From Oscillospiraceae bacterium (GTDB lineage: Bacteria; Bacillota; Clostridia; Oscillospirales; Oscillospiraceae), in contig JAFSCD010000011.1 of NCBI GenBank assembly GCA_017436955.1, forward strand, positions 17,770 to 81,769: a stretch of 64,000 nt of DNA, given 5' to 3'. The notes under the pieces were generated by a model, which did no database searches, was not told the origin of the DNA, and was given only the letters and a program-made list of their open reading frames with translations. Below are positions 1 through 8,403 of the stretch, in pieces (positions within the stretch are counted from its first letter, which is position 1; each line of letters opens with the position of its first letter). Made by a program: the position numbers and the translations under genes.

Positions 1-659
1 CTTCGCCGCAGCCAAATGCCTGGGCAGCGCTCAATTCCGTTTCCCGGATATGGGTGCGCAGGCGGTTCAGCGCCACACACAGCTTGCCCATTTTGTAGCT
101 GGGAATGGGATGGTCAATGCCATAAACCTTCTTCACCTGCTGGGAGTTATAGCGAATCTCCTCGCTGCTCATCCCCAGCATCATAACCTGACAGAGCGGC
201 TCGTCTTTGACCTCCGCCGCCAGGATCTTATGGCAAAATTCCAGCAATTCTTCCAAATCGGAAATCATTTGCTTCTGTCCCTGCTCCTGTGCCACGATCT
301 GCACCTGCATGATCATCGCCATCAGGGTATCCAGCTTGCCGCGGAACGCGATCTGCGGATGGGTCTTGGCTACCAGAAGATTGCCGCGCAGGTGGGTCAT
401 CCCCTCGCCTTTGCACAGCATTTCCTGCCCGGTTGCCGCGTCCTGATACACGGGCTTGCCGTCACGCATGGGAATTTGCGTCCGGGTCATGGTCTCCGAT
501 GTTTTTTGCGCACGGATACAGAGGGTGATGCCGTGTTCCCGGATGAAATCCGCCGCCGCCGGCGTTAAGACCGTATCGGCATCCACATAATATTTATCCT
601 GCCGCCCTTGCGACCAGCGAGCACGCAGCTCCACATCCGTCAAAAGCTTCTTTTTCATT
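1..659 (-). CDS. eutT: Ethanolamine-utilisation cobalamin adenosyltransferase, partial (C-terminus beyond window)
   Basis: Reading leftward from the ATG at 659 gives about 219 codons with no stop before the window edge. The start MKKKLLTDVELR and the later stretch MTHLRGNLLVAKTHPQIAFRGKLD match the Firmicute EutT family, which makes adenosylcobalamin from ATP and corrinoid for ethanolamine ammonia-lyase. The CCxxC zinc motif of enterobacterial EutT is not seen in the visible part. A ribosome site (GGAGGG) lies just upstream. It is the last visible gene of the eut operon; more eut genes (for example shell, phosphotransacetylase or permease genes) may follow to the left of the window. Family assignment is firm, completeness cannot be judged. 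Confidence 0.85.
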
Positions 660-689
660 CAGGCACACCCTCCTTTCTTTCTTTTTGGG

Positions 690-719
690 TGGGCAGACAG
701 CCAAGTTTCTGTCTGCCCA
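690..719. other. Perfect stem-loop between eutT and the shell gene
   Basis: An 11-bp perfect inverted repeat (TGGGCAGACAG at 690-700 and its complement at 709-719) with an 8-nt loop lies in the eutM-eutT gap. No T-run follows on the minus strand, so it is not a standard terminator; it may be an mRNA processing or stabilising hairpin that sets the ratio of abundant shell protein to EutT. That role is inference. Confidence 0.6.
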
Positions 720-732
720 ACATTTCTCCCGA

Positions 733-1017
733 TCAGCCTTCCAGCGTGGGCAGGATGAACTCCACCTCGTTGTGGGGACGGGGAATGACGTGAACGCTTA
801 CCAGCTCGCCAACGCGGGATGCTGCGGCAGCACCGGCATCGGTAGCAGCCTTAACAGCGCCGACATCGCCACGTACCATAACGGTCACCAGACCGCCACC
901 GACGTGAACCTTACCGACCAGATGTACGTTTGCGGCCTTGACCATTGCGTCAGCGGCCTCGATGGAGCCGATCAGACCCTTGGTTTCGATCATGCCCAAT
1001 GCTTGCAGATTTTCCAT
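733..1017 (-). CDS. eutM: Bacterial microcompartment shell protein, EutM-type hexamer (first paralogue)
   Basis: The 94-aa product is a single-domain BMC-H protein that forms the hexameric tiles of the ethanolamine microcompartment. [20 protein letters not shown], the pore-loop region [20 protein letters not shown] and the end [16 protein letters not shown] are typical of EutM. The ATG at 1017 is chosen because GGAGG lies 6 nt upstream; an in-frame TTG at 1032 overlaps that site and is unlikely. It is very similar in protein and DNA to the second copy at 2595-2885, and the two copies flank eutE, which suggests duplication. It may equally be named eutK in some Firmicute schemes. Confidence 0.93.
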   Translation of the reverse strand: MENLQALGMIETKGLIGSIEAADAMVKAANVHLVGKVHVGGGLVTVMVRGDVGAVKAATDAGAAAASRVGELVSVHVIPRPHNEVEFILPTLEG

Positions 1018-1057
1018 TTTGTTTACCTCCAAATATTATATGTTGTGTGCTTGTTTT

Positions 1058-2560
1058 TTATTGGGACAGCCGGTCGATCACGGCCTTGGCAATAGCCTCG
1101 ATCTCGGCACGGCTGAAGGTGGATGCTGCTTTCCCCTGCGTGGGGCTGCCGGTGCAGGCAGGTCTTGCGCAGCTTTCCGGAGCCGGATTGCTGCCGCGGA
1201 TCTCACTGAGCTCCTTGATGCCAAATGCCACGCGGCGAATGTTGATCAGGTGCATGGGACCCACATTGTCCGAGGTTGCGCTGCCGCCAACGCTGCCGCA
1301 GCCCAAAGTCAATGCCGGCTGCAGACCGGTGGAAGCGCCTACGCCACCCAGCGCGCCGGGGGTATTGACCAGCAGACGGGAAACCGGCTTCTTCAGCGCA
1401 AATTCCCGAATGACGCTCATATCCTGGCTGTGGATGGTCATGGTGTGACCCACGCCTTCGTTATTCAGTATTTCGATGCTGCGCTGGCAGGCACTTTCCC
1501 AGCTGTCCTCGGTATAAAATGCCAGAATGGGACACAGCTTTTCCCGGGAATAGGGATTGCCCTTGCCGACAGTGGTCTGATGGGACAGCAAAATGCGTGT
1601 GCCGGCAGGGATCTTGATGCCTGCCATATCCGCAATGGTCTGTGCGGACTTGCCAACGATCTGGGGATTCATCGTGCCGTTGGCACGCAGAATGAAACGG
1701 CTGACCTTATCGCTTTCCTCGGCGGTCATAAAGTAGCCGCCCTGGCGCTCTACCTCCGCGATGACCTTATCCGCGATGCAGCGCTCGGTGATAATGCTCT
1801 GCTCCGAAGCGCAGATGGTACCGTTGTCAAAGGTCTTGCTGTCGAAAATGTGCCGGACAGCCGTGGGGATGTCGGCAGATTTTTCGATATACGCCGGACC
1901 GTTGCCGGGTCCGACACCCAGCGCCGGATTGCCGGAGCTGTATGCCGCACGCACCATTGCCTCGCCGCCGGTGGCAAGGATGATGCCGATATCCCGATGC
2001 TTCAGCAGCGCGGATGTGCCTTCCTGGGAAGGAACAGTAATGCACTGCACCAAGCCTGCCGGTGCGCCGGCAGCGGCTGCTGCCCGGCTGATGATCTGGA
2101 AGGTCTCCAGAATACAGTTCTTGGCATTGGGATGGGGGCTTAAGATAATGGCGTTACCGGATTTAAGGCTGATGAGGGTCTTGTACATAACGGTGGATGT
2201 GGGATTGGTGGAAGGGATCAGCGCCGCCACGATGCCCATGGGCACGGCGACCTCCCAGACCTTCTTCTCACTGTCCTCGGACAAGATACCTACCGTCTTT
2301 AAGTCCTTGATGCTGTCGTAGGTGATGGCGCTGCCCAGCAGATTTTTCAGGATCTTGTCCTGCCAGATGCCAAAGCCGGTCTCCTCCACCGCCATCTTTG
2401 CCAGACGCTGGGCATTGGCCGCGCAGGCCTCGGCAACCGCCTTGACAATGGCATCCACCTTGCTCTGGCTGAAGCCGGCGTAGATCTCCTGCGCTGCTTT
2501 GGCCTTCGCCACCAGATCTCTTACCTCCTGAATGGAGCGTAAGTCCTTGTCAAATTCCAT
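1058..2560 (-). CDS. eutE: Acetaldehyde dehydrogenase (CoA-acylating) of the eut microcompartment
   Basis: The 500-aa enzyme converts acetaldehyde, NAD+ and CoA to acetyl-CoA and NADH inside the microcompartment. The aldehyde dehydrogenase fold is clear, with the catalytic cysteine at about residue 250 in the context NGTICASEQ and the cofactor region IPSTNPTSTVMYK near residue 115-127. The N-terminus (DKDLRSIQEVRDLVAKAKAAQ) is that of Firmicute EutE. After the catalytic domain a low-complexity linker with PAPESCARPACTGS leads to an amphipathic last helix, about residues 482-500 (FSRAEIEAIAKAVIDRLSQ), which has the look of a C-terminal encapsulation peptide. It lies between two eutM copies. 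Confidence 0.95.
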   Translation of the reverse strand: MEFDKDLRSIQEVRDLVAKAKAAQEIYAGFSQSKVDAIVKAVAEACAANAQRLAKMAVEETGFGIWQDKILKNLLGSAITYDSIKDLKTVGILSEDSEKKVWEVAVPMGIVAALIPSTNPTSTVMYKTLISLKSGNAIILSPHPNAKNCILETFQIISRAAAAAGAPAGLVQCITVPSQEGTSALLKHRDIGIILATGGEAMVRAAYSSGNPALGVGPGNGPAYIEKSADIPTAVRHIFDSKTFDNGTICASEQSIITERCIADKVIAEVERQGGYFMTAEESDKVSRFILRANGTMNPQIVGKSAQTIADMAGIKIPAGTRILLSHQTTVGKGNPYSREKLCPILAFYTEDSWESACQRSIEILNNEGVGHTMTIHSQDMSVIREFALKKPVSRLLVNTPGALGGVGASTGLQPALTLGCGSVGGSATSDNVGPMHLINIRRVAFGIKELSEIRGSNPAPESCARPACTGSPTQGKAASTFSRAEIEAIAKAVIDRLSQ

Positions 2561-2594
2561 GGATTCACCTCCTGGTGAGCGTATTTATGCCAGC

Positions 2595-2885
2595 TTACTC
2601 GTTGGCGCCCAGAACAGGCAGGATCGCCTCAACTTCGTTGTGGGGACGGGGAATCACGTGGACGCTCAGCAGCTCGCCAACACGGGCAGCAGCAGCGGCA
2701 CCGGCATCGGTGGCAGCCTTGACGGCACCCACATCGCCGCGAACCATAACGGTAACCAGACCGCCGCCAACATGGACCTTGCCGATCAGACGGACATTGG
2801 CTGCCTTTACCATTGCGTCAGCGGCCTCGATGGAGCCAACCAGACCCTTGGTTTCGACCATACCCAAAGCTTGCAGTGTGTTCAT
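2595..2885 (-). CDS. eutM: Bacterial microcompartment shell protein, EutM-type hexamer (second paralogue)
   Basis: The 96-aa BMC-H shell protein begins [20 protein letters not shown] and ends VLGANE. The ATG at 2885 sits 7 nt after GGAGGT; the upstream in-frame TTG at 2900 is not needed. It differs from the copy at 733-1017 at a limited number of positions (for example RLIGKV for HLVGKV before the pore loop, and AAARVGELL for AASRVGELV), so the two may form mixed facets. Placed between eutL and eutE in the operon. Confidence 0.94.
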   Translation of the reverse strand: MNTLQALGMVETKGLVGSIEAADAMVKAANVRLIGKVHVGGGLVTVMVRGDVGAVKAATDAGAAAAARVGELLSVHVIPRPHNEVEAILPVLGANE

Positions 2886-2960
2886 AAGAAATACCTCCAA
2901 AAAATGTTATTTTTTTTGATTTCGTTTATTGTTCCTCGCATCCGCGAAGCAGATCCAGAA

Positions 2961-3614
2961 TCAGTAATCCATAGGGCTGGCGGCGATGCCGCATACAGCC
3001 TCGGCAAAGGCTTCGCAGGCTGCCCGGCAGGCTGCCTGATCGCCGGTGAGCAGACCGCCGGCAAAATTGGTTTCCGACGGTGGTCCGTAAAAGACCTTCA
3101 TTTCCACCTGCGCCGCTTTCAGCGCCGCATCCAGACCCACCATGGCCTCCAGCGGCGGTGCGATCAGGTATGCCATCGCCGTTCCCTCCGGAACGTTTGC
3201 GGCTTTGGAAAGATAGCTGCCGGTACGGGAGATGCAGTGGGCGAAATAGACCACCGAATCGTCCGCGTTGGCGCTGAAGAAGCAGGCGTCGTTTTCGATA
3301 TACAGCAGCGCCGCTTCCAGACCGCTGCGGATCTGTGCAGGATTTTCCGCGGACAGAATGCCGATAAATTCGCCTGCCAGCGCCGTATTGGCATTGGCTG
3401 CGCCGGCATACATGCTCCGGGCATAGGCTACCTGCACGTCTGCCTTCTTGGTGGCTTCGTCCAGCGCCGCGTAGGAAACATCGTCACAATCGGTGGTGAA
3501 GATGCCAAGGCTACGGTGTTCTTCCGGAATGTCCAGCTTTTCCAGCAGCATCGGGTCGGCGTTGGGGATGATGCGCACGCTTAAGACCTTGGTTTTCATT
3601 GGGCTTCCAAGCAT
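2961..3614 (-). CDS. eutL: Ethanolamine microcompartment trimeric shell protein EutL
   Basis: The 217-aa product is a tandem BMC-domain (BMC-T) shell protein forming trimers with a large gated central pore. It matches enterobacterial EutL along its length: HRSLGIFTTDCDDVSYAALDEATKKADVQV, RSMYAGAANA, SRTGSYLSKAA, MAYLIAPPLEAMVGLDAALKAA and the end PPSETNFAGGLLTGDQAACRAACEAF are all recognisable in order. The start is placed at ATG 3614 because GGAGGT is 6 nt upstream; the GTG at 3620 would touch the ribosome site. It follows eutC after 12 nt. Confidence 0.95.
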   Translation of the reverse strand: MLGSPMKTKVLSVRIIPNADPMLLEKLDIPEEHRSLGIFTTDCDDVSYAALDEATKKADVQVAYARSMYAGAANANTALAGEFIGILSAENPAQIRSGLEAALLYIENDACFFSANADDSVVYFAHCISRTGSYLSKAANVPEGTAMAYLIAPPLEAMVGLDAALKAAQVEMKVFYGPPSETNFAGGLLTGDQAACRAACEAFAEAVCGIAASPMDY

Positions 3615-3626
3615 CGGCACACCTCC

Positions 3627-4478
3627 TTACTTCACCAGGTCAACGCCGCTGGCCTTTTGCTCCAGGATCATGGCGATGACCTCTGCCACGTAAGCACCGG
3701 CTTCCACAGCCGCCGTGCCGTTTTTGTGGATGTTGGACACAACGGTGCGCTTGGATTCCGGCATACCCACGTATGCGTTGTAGGTAATGTAGGCGCTCAT
3801 ACTCTCGGCGGTTGCAAGACCGGGGCGTTCACCCAGCAGCACGCAGACCACCTTTGCGCCCAATGTTTCCGCAATATGCTCCTGGGCACCCACTCTGCCA
3901 AATCGCAGATAGAAGGGTGTGCCCACCTTCAAGCCCTTGGATTCCAGTGTTTCCGTGATAACCGGCAGGATCTTTCCCATATTGGCTTCCACAGCGGTAG
4001 AGCTTAAGCCGTCGGAAATATAGATCTGCACGTCCGGATTGGGGATGCATTTCTCCTTCAGGGTCTGCACCGCCTCCGGGCTTAACTGCCGACCCAGATC
4101 CGGTCGGGTGATGTACATATTCTTGTCCTCGCAAAGTGTCTGGACGGTGAACAGTCCTGCATCCTCCAGCACACCGGGAGCAACGTCCTTCATCACCGCG
4201 TCTCTTGCCTGGGCGTGGTCGGCACGCAGCGCCAGAAGCGTCTGTGTCTTTAACCGGGGACCTGCCCGACCTACGCCGATACGGGCCGTGGTGCGTTTCA
4301 TCATCCGCTCCAGTGCTTCCGCGTCCCGGGGGCTTTCCAGCAGCGGAGCTGCCTTGCACGCCGGCGATGCAATATCTTCGCAGGCACCTTCATTGGAGGA
4401 GGAAAGGTCAATCTTTCCGGAAGCCATCAGTTGCCTGATGACCTCTTCTACGATAGCAGAAATCAGTTCCTGATTCAT
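3627..4478 (-). CDS. eutC: Ethanolamine ammonia-lyase light chain
   Basis: The 283-aa small subunit pairs with EutB in the adenosylcobalamin-dependent enzyme that splits ethanolamine into acetaldehyde and ammonia. Family stretches such as TTARIGVGRAGPRLKTQTLLALRADHAQARDAV, IYISDGLSSTAVEAN and LLGERPGLATAESMSAYI are present. The first 20 residues (MNQELISAIVEEVIRQLMAS) form an amphipathic helix followed by a Ser-rich linker, the layout of a microcompartment targeting peptide. Gap to eutB is 13 nt. Confidence 0.96.
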   Translation of the reverse strand: MNQELISAIVEEVIRQLMASGKIDLSSSNEGACEDIASPACKAAPLLESPRDAEALERMMKRTTARIGVGRAGPRLKTQTLLALRADHAQARDAVMKDVAPGVLEDAGLFTVQTLCEDKNMYITRPDLGRQLSPEAVQTLKEKCIPNPDVQIYISDGLSSTAVEANMGKILPVITETLESKGLKVGTPFYLRFGRVGAQEHIAETLGAKVVCVLLGERPGLATAESMSAYITYNAYVGMPESKRTVVSNIHKNGTAAVEAGAYVAEVIAMILEQKASGVDLVK

Positions 4479-4491
4479 AGCGCTCCCCTCC

Positions 4492-5856
4492 TCACTTTAC
4501 GAAAATGGTAGGATCACCGGCACGGTTGGTAAGCCGGCCGTTTTCCATAATGCCCATTTTTTCCAGCCACCGCTCGAACTCCGCAATGGGTCGCAGCCCC
4601 AGGATCTCCCGGATGGTGGCGGCGTCGTGATAGGCGTTTGTCTGATAATTGAGCATCACATCATCGCTGGTGGGAACGCCCAGAATGTAGTTGACGCCGC
4701 AGCTTGCCAGCAGCAGGGACAGATTGTCGATGTCATTCTGGTCTGCCAGCATATGGTTGGTATAGCAGCAGTCGCAGCCCATAGGCACGCCGTGGAGCTT
4801 TGCCATAAAGTGATCCTCAAGACCTGCCCGGATCACCTGGCGGCTGTCGTACAGATATTCAGGACCGATAAAGCCCACCACCGTATTGACCATAAAGGGC
4901 TTGAATTCCCTTGCAAAGCCGTAGCAGCGGGATTCCATAGTCACCTGATCCGCGCCGAAGTGGGCATCGGAGGACAGCTCGCTGCCCTGACCGGTCTCAA
5001 AATACATCACATTGGGTCCCTTGGCGGTGCCCCGCTCTTTCAGAAGCTGCTGCGCCTGCCGCACCGTTTCCGCGCTGAAGCCGAAGGCGTTATTGCCCTT
5101 CTGGCTGCCGGCGATGGACTGGAAGATCATATCCGTAGGCGCGCCCTTTTCCACCGCTTCGATCTGGGTGGTGATATGACCCAGCACGCAGATCTGGGTG
5201 GGGATCTCAAAGCGATTTTTCACCTCGTCAAACCGCCGCAGCACTTCACCAAGGCTGGTGGCGGTATCGTTAACGGGATTCAAGCCCAGCAGCGCGTCGC
5301 CGCTGCCGTAGCTGAGACCCTCAAACAGCGATGCGGTAATACCCTCCACATTATCTGTCGGGTGATTGGGTTGCAGCCGGGTAGACAGACAGCCGCGCTT
5401 ACCGATGGTGGTATTGCACGTAGCCGTCACACGGATCTTGTTAGCAGCATAGATCAGATCCAGATTGCTCATCAGCTTGCACACGCCGGCGATGACCTCG
5501 CTGGTGAGACCTCTGCTCAGGCGATGCAGGTCATCCTCGGTACATTCATAGCTGAGGATATATTCCCGAAGCTCTGCCATGGTCCAGTTGGCGATGGTAT
5601 TGTAGACCGCCGGGTCGATGGAATCCTGATTGATCCGGGTGACCTCGTCATCCTCATACGCCACCACCGGATTTTCCCGCAGATCGCGCACCAGCAGATG
5701 GCTCAGCACCAGTTTTGCCGCCACACGCTCCAGATCGGAGGTGGCTGCGATGCCGGCGAGAATGTCACCGGATTTTTCCTCGTTGGCCTTTGCCAACACT
5801 TCTTTAACCGACCGGAAAGTGAAGGTTTTGCCGGCTAAAACCGTCGAAAGCTTCAT
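4492..5856 (-). CDS. eutB: Ethanolamine ammonia-lyase heavy chain
   Basis: The 454-aa catalytic subunit is the usual length for EutB and carries the radical-enzyme TIM barrel that binds ethanolamine and, with EutC, adenosylcobalamin. Recognisable blocks include FRSVKEVLAKANEEKSGD, ATCNTTIGKRGCLSTRLQPNHPTDN, SYGSGDALLGLNPVNDT, YFETGQGSELSSDAHFGADQ and the end LTNRAGDPTIFVK. It is separated by 13 nt from eutC and by about 12 nt from eutA, so all three are clearly cotranscribed. Confidence 0.97.
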   Translation of the reverse strand: MKLSTVLAGKTFTFRSVKEVLAKANEEKSGDILAGIAATSDLERVAAKLVLSHLLVRDLRENPVVAYEDDEVTRINQDSIDPAVYNTIANWTMAELREYILSYECTEDDLHRLSRGLTSEVIAGVCKLMSNLDLIYAANKIRVTATCNTTIGKRGCLSTRLQPNHPTDNVEGITASLFEGLSYGSGDALLGLNPVNDTATSLGEVLRRFDEVKNRFEIPTQICVLGHITTQIEAVEKGAPTDMIFQSIAGSQKGNNAFGFSAETVRQAQQLLKERGTAKGPNVMYFETGQGSELSSDAHFGADQVTMESRCYGFAREFKPFMVNTVVGFIGPEYLYDSRQVIRAGLEDHFMAKLHGVPMGCDCCYTNHMLADQNDIDNLSLLLASCGVNYILGVPTSDDVMLNYQTNAYHDAATIREILGLRPIAEFERWLEKMGIMENGRLTNRAGDPTIFVK

Positions 5857-5868
5857 ATTTCACGCTCC

Positions 5869-7299
5869 TTACCCAAATAACAGAGTCTTGACTACCACCG
5901 GGATCACCAAACCGTTCAGCATCGGCTTTCCCAGGTCTACATAGTCGCCCTGCTCTACTTTGATCCCGTCAATGCAGGCCACTTTGCGCCGCCCACTCAA
6001 TTCCTTTTCCATCAAAATACCCAGCGCCTTGGCAATATCCTGCTCCAGCACGATCAGCGCCGGTGTACCGGCAGGCAGTGCCGTATCCATGGCCTCGCAC
6101 AGACAGTGCGCCAGGGCTTTCAGTTCTTTATACTCCGGATTCGCCGCGCCCGTCAGCGCCAGGATCAGCTTTTCCGACTCGCTTTGCTGCAAAAACCACT
6201 TGATTTTCTCCACCAGCGGCTGCACCCTTCCTTCAAAACAAGCATCCTGCTCCTTCAGGCTCAGCTTCAGCGCCGGAATGTTCTTCATAGGGAACAGCTC
6301 CCGGGCATAGGTGATGGTACTGCCGGAAATGGTGGTGGTATAGGTACCGGCACCCACCACGGTGGCACGGATGGTCTCTGTGCCGGTCAAGGTGGGGATG
6401 CTTCGGGTCAGATCGCCTTTTGCGATGGATCTTCCCAGCAGCACGCCGATATCGCCGTACGGGATAGGATCGCCGTCCGGCTTTGCGATGCAGTCTGCCA
6501 CACCGCCGGAGAAGCAGATGCGGTTGATGCGCTTGCCCTGCAGCTCCAGCCAGGCGCTTCCCGGCGTTCTTACCGCCTGCAGCAGCGGCTCCTGGGGCTT
6601 TATGTACAGCGCCTGCGCCAGCAGATCAGCCATTTTATCGGTAATTTTTTCAAGATCCGGGAGCGTCGTCCGCTGACCGGGGGTCAGGCGGATACCCAGA
6701 TGCTGCGCGATTTTGGCAGCCGCAGGGCTGACCGATTCCACCGTCAGATCCTTTTTCAGCCGGATAAGCCGACCGCCGATATCCAGGCAGCCCTTGCTCA
6801 CGGTTTCGCCGTTGTCGAAAAATACGATATTGGTGGTGCCGCCGCCGATGTCCAGATTGGCGGCTGTGCAGGCATTGTCGATGGTGTACTGAAATACGCC
6901 GCTGCCCTTGCCGGCGATAATGGATTCCAGATCAGGACCTGCGGTGGAGACCACGAATTCTCCGGCAAAGCCCCCCAGCTTTTCCAGCACCTCGGCAGCG
7001 TTTTCCTTCCGGGCGGATTCACCGGTGATGATCACAGCGCCGGTATCCACATCCCTGGGGGTAAAGCCTGCCCGGCGGAATTCCTCCGCCACGATCTCCC
7101 GGATGGCTTCGCCATCAATGAAGGCGGCATTTTTCAGCGGTGTCAGATGTACCTGGCTTTTGTAAATGACCTCTTTGTCAACGATGCAAATTCGGGGAAC
7201 GCAGAAGTAGCCCGACATATTTTCCATAGAGATCCGGCTGAAAACCAGCTGTGTGGTGGATGTTCCGATGTCGATTCCCACGCTCAAAATATTCGGCAC
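5869..7299 (-). CDS. eutA: Ethanolamine ammonia-lyase reactivating factor
   Basis: The 476-aa product is an ASKHA-fold ATPase-like chaperone that exchanges damaged cofactor from EutBC. The phosphate-binding motif SVGIDIGTSTTQLVFS is at the N-terminus and a second one, NLDIGGGTTNIVFFDNG, follows mid-protein. The start is taken as GTG 7299, which has the strong ribosome site GGAGGAGGG 8 nt upstream; an upstream in-frame TTG (7386) lies inside the promoter and is rejected. It is the first gene of the visible eut operon. No EutVW-type antiterminator hairpins are evident ahead of it, unlike the regulated eut genes of Enterococcus and Listeria. Confidence 0.93.
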   Translation of the reverse strand: MPNILSVGIDIGTSTTQLVFSRISMENMSGYFCVPRICIVDKEVIYKSQVHLTPLKNAAFIDGEAIREIVAEEFRRAGFTPRDVDTGAVIITGESARKENAAEVLEKLGGFAGEFVVSTAGPDLESIIAGKGSGVFQYTIDNACTAANLDIGGGTTNIVFFDNGETVSKGCLDIGGRLIRLKKDLTVESVSPAAAKIAQHLGIRLTPGQRTTLPDLEKITDKMADLLAQALYIKPQEPLLQAVRTPGSAWLELQGKRINRICFSGGVADCIAKPDGDPIPYGDIGVLLGRSIAKGDLTRSIPTLTGTETIRATVVGAGTYTTTISGSTITYARELFPMKNIPALKLSLKEQDACFEGRVQPLVEKIKWFLQQSESEKLILALTGAANPEYKELKALAHCLCEAMDTALPAGTPALIVLEQDIAKALGILMEKELSGRRKVACIDGIKVEQGDYVDLGKPMLNGLVIPVVVKTLLFG

Positions 7300-7357
7300 A
7301 GCGGCTTCCCTCCTCCCGAAAAAACGGTCTATTCCGCCCATTTTCTCATTCTTATAC

Positions 7358-7386
7358 AGCATACCACATTTTTCTAGATTTCGCAA
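7358..7386 (-). promoter_or_regulatory. Probable promoter of the eut operon
   Basis: On the minus strand TTGCGA (7381-7386) and TATGCT (7358-7363) are separated by 17 nt, upstream of eutA. It is divergent from the promoter at 7412-7440. Confidence 0.55.
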
Positions 7387-7411
7387 TCTTTTTTTGTCAC
7401 AACACTGCTTC

Positions 7412-7440
7412 TTGACGAAGAAAGCGTTTCCATGTATAAT
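7412..7440 (+). promoter_or_regulatory. Consensus sigma-A promoter of the Thr/Pro-rich surface protein
   Basis: TTGACG (7412-7417), a 17-nt spacer and a perfect TATAAT (7435-7440) lie 37 nt before the GTG start at 7478. Confidence 0.85.
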
Positions 7441-7477
7441 TTAGCATAGACAAAACGTTGCAGAAGGGGGTCTTTGC

Positions 7478-8356
7478 GTGAAAAAACAGAATATCTGGCG
7501 CTTGCTGCTGATCGCGGTGCTGCTGCTTGGTATGCTTTCCGGCAGTATTTTCGCCACGCAGGAGGATCCCACCGAGCCTGTGGAAACACTACCGGCAGAA
7601 ACCCAGCCGGAAACGGAGCCTACCGAGCCTCCGGCAACGCAGGCGCCTACCGAGGAGCCGACCCAGGCACCTACGGAAGAACCCACCGAAGAACCTACGG
7701 AGGAGCCTACGCAGGCGCCTACCGAGGAGCCGACCCAGGCGCCTACCGAAGAAGCCCCCACAGAGCCGACGCCTACAGAGCCGGCAGCCACTGCCGCGCC
7801 CACCCAGCCGGCAACGGCGGCACCTACCGCCGCGCCCACCACTCCCACAGCAACGCAGCCTCTGCCGGAGGTTCCTACGTTACCCGTAGCAACCGAAGCG
7901 CCCACAGCGCCTGCCACCACACAGACGCCCACCGCTGCCACCACGCAGCCTACAAAGCCCTTGGCGACACAGCCGGCGACTCCCAATGTGACCCAACCCA
8001 CCGAGCCTACCGCTGCACAGCCAACCAATCCCGTCACAGCGCAGCCCACTACCCCCACCGCTGCGCAGCCCAACGATCCCGTTACACCGCAGCCTACGGT
8101 TGCGCCTACGGATGATCCCCAGCAAACACTTCCCACCCAAACGGAGCCTTCCTCCGTGACCATTCCCGAGTCCTGGGTGCCTACGTCCCCGACGCAGGCT
8201 GCCACCGCCGCACCCACCAAGCCGGTGCCGCAGATGGATTCCGATTCCGGTATTCACTATAATCAAGACAGCAGCCTGACCTTCTCCGCCGTTCTGGCGG
8301 GCTTGCTGATCGGCGGCTGCGCCGTGATCCTGTATCTGAAAAAACGAAATACATAA
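7478..8356 (+). CDS. Secreted Thr/Pro/Glu-repeat protein with C-terminal membrane anchor
   Basis: The 292-aa protein starts with GTG (ribosome site AGAAGGGGG) and a signal peptide of about 26 residues (MKKQNIWRLLLIAVLLLGMLSGSIFA). The body is almost entirely low-complexity PTE/PTQ/APT repeats (for example TEEPTQAPTEEP), the kind of extended, possibly glycosylated stalk seen in Clostridial surface proteins. A hydrophobic helix (about residues 266-286, FSAVLAGLLIGGCAVILYL) followed by KKRNT anchors the end. No catalytic or binding domain is seen and no LPXTG motif is obvious. It stands alone between divergent eut and convergent pot genes; function unknown. Confidence 0.85.
   Translation: MKKQNIWRLLLIAVLLLGMLSGSIFATQEDPTEPVETLPAETQPETEPTEPPATQAPTEEPTQAPTEEPTEEPTEEPTQAPTEEPTQAPTEEAPTEPTPTEPAATAAPTQPATAAPTAAPTTPTATQPLPEVPTLPVATEAPTAPATTQTPTAATTQPTKPLATQPATPNVTQPTEPTAAQPTNPVTAQPTTPTAAQPNDPVTPQPTVAPTDDPQQTLPTQTEPSSVTIPESWVPTSPTQAATAAPTKPVPQMDSDSGIHYNQDSSLTFSAVLAGLLIGGCAVILYLKKRNT
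7639..7740 (+). repeat. Internal coding repeat of the surface protein
   Basis: A 30-nt stretch at 7639-7668 recurs exactly at 7711-7740 (72-nt offset) inside the PTEEPTQAP region, with degenerate copies around it. Such exact in-frame repeats allow length change by slippage or recombination. Confidence 0.8.
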
Positions 8357-8361
8357 AATAA

Positions 8362-8396
8362 AATCCCGAAATGCCTCAGCATTTCGGGATTTTTGT
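8362..8396. terminator. Bidirectional intrinsic terminator
   Basis: A 13-bp stem (AATCCCGAAATGC at 8362-8374 with its complement at 8379-8391) and a 4-nt loop is followed by T-rich DNA on the plus strand and by a matching A-run on the other side, so it can end both the surface-protein gene and potCD. Confidence 0.85.
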
Positions 8397-8403
8397 TTTG
8401 CAC

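Noticed and set aside
938-2143. Long plus-strand open frame across eutE (and similar ones opposite eutB, eutA, aspS and dnaB)
   Set aside because: These are mirror frames of GC-rich genes; they have no ribosome site and give no family-like protein, while the opposite strand encodes clear enzymes.
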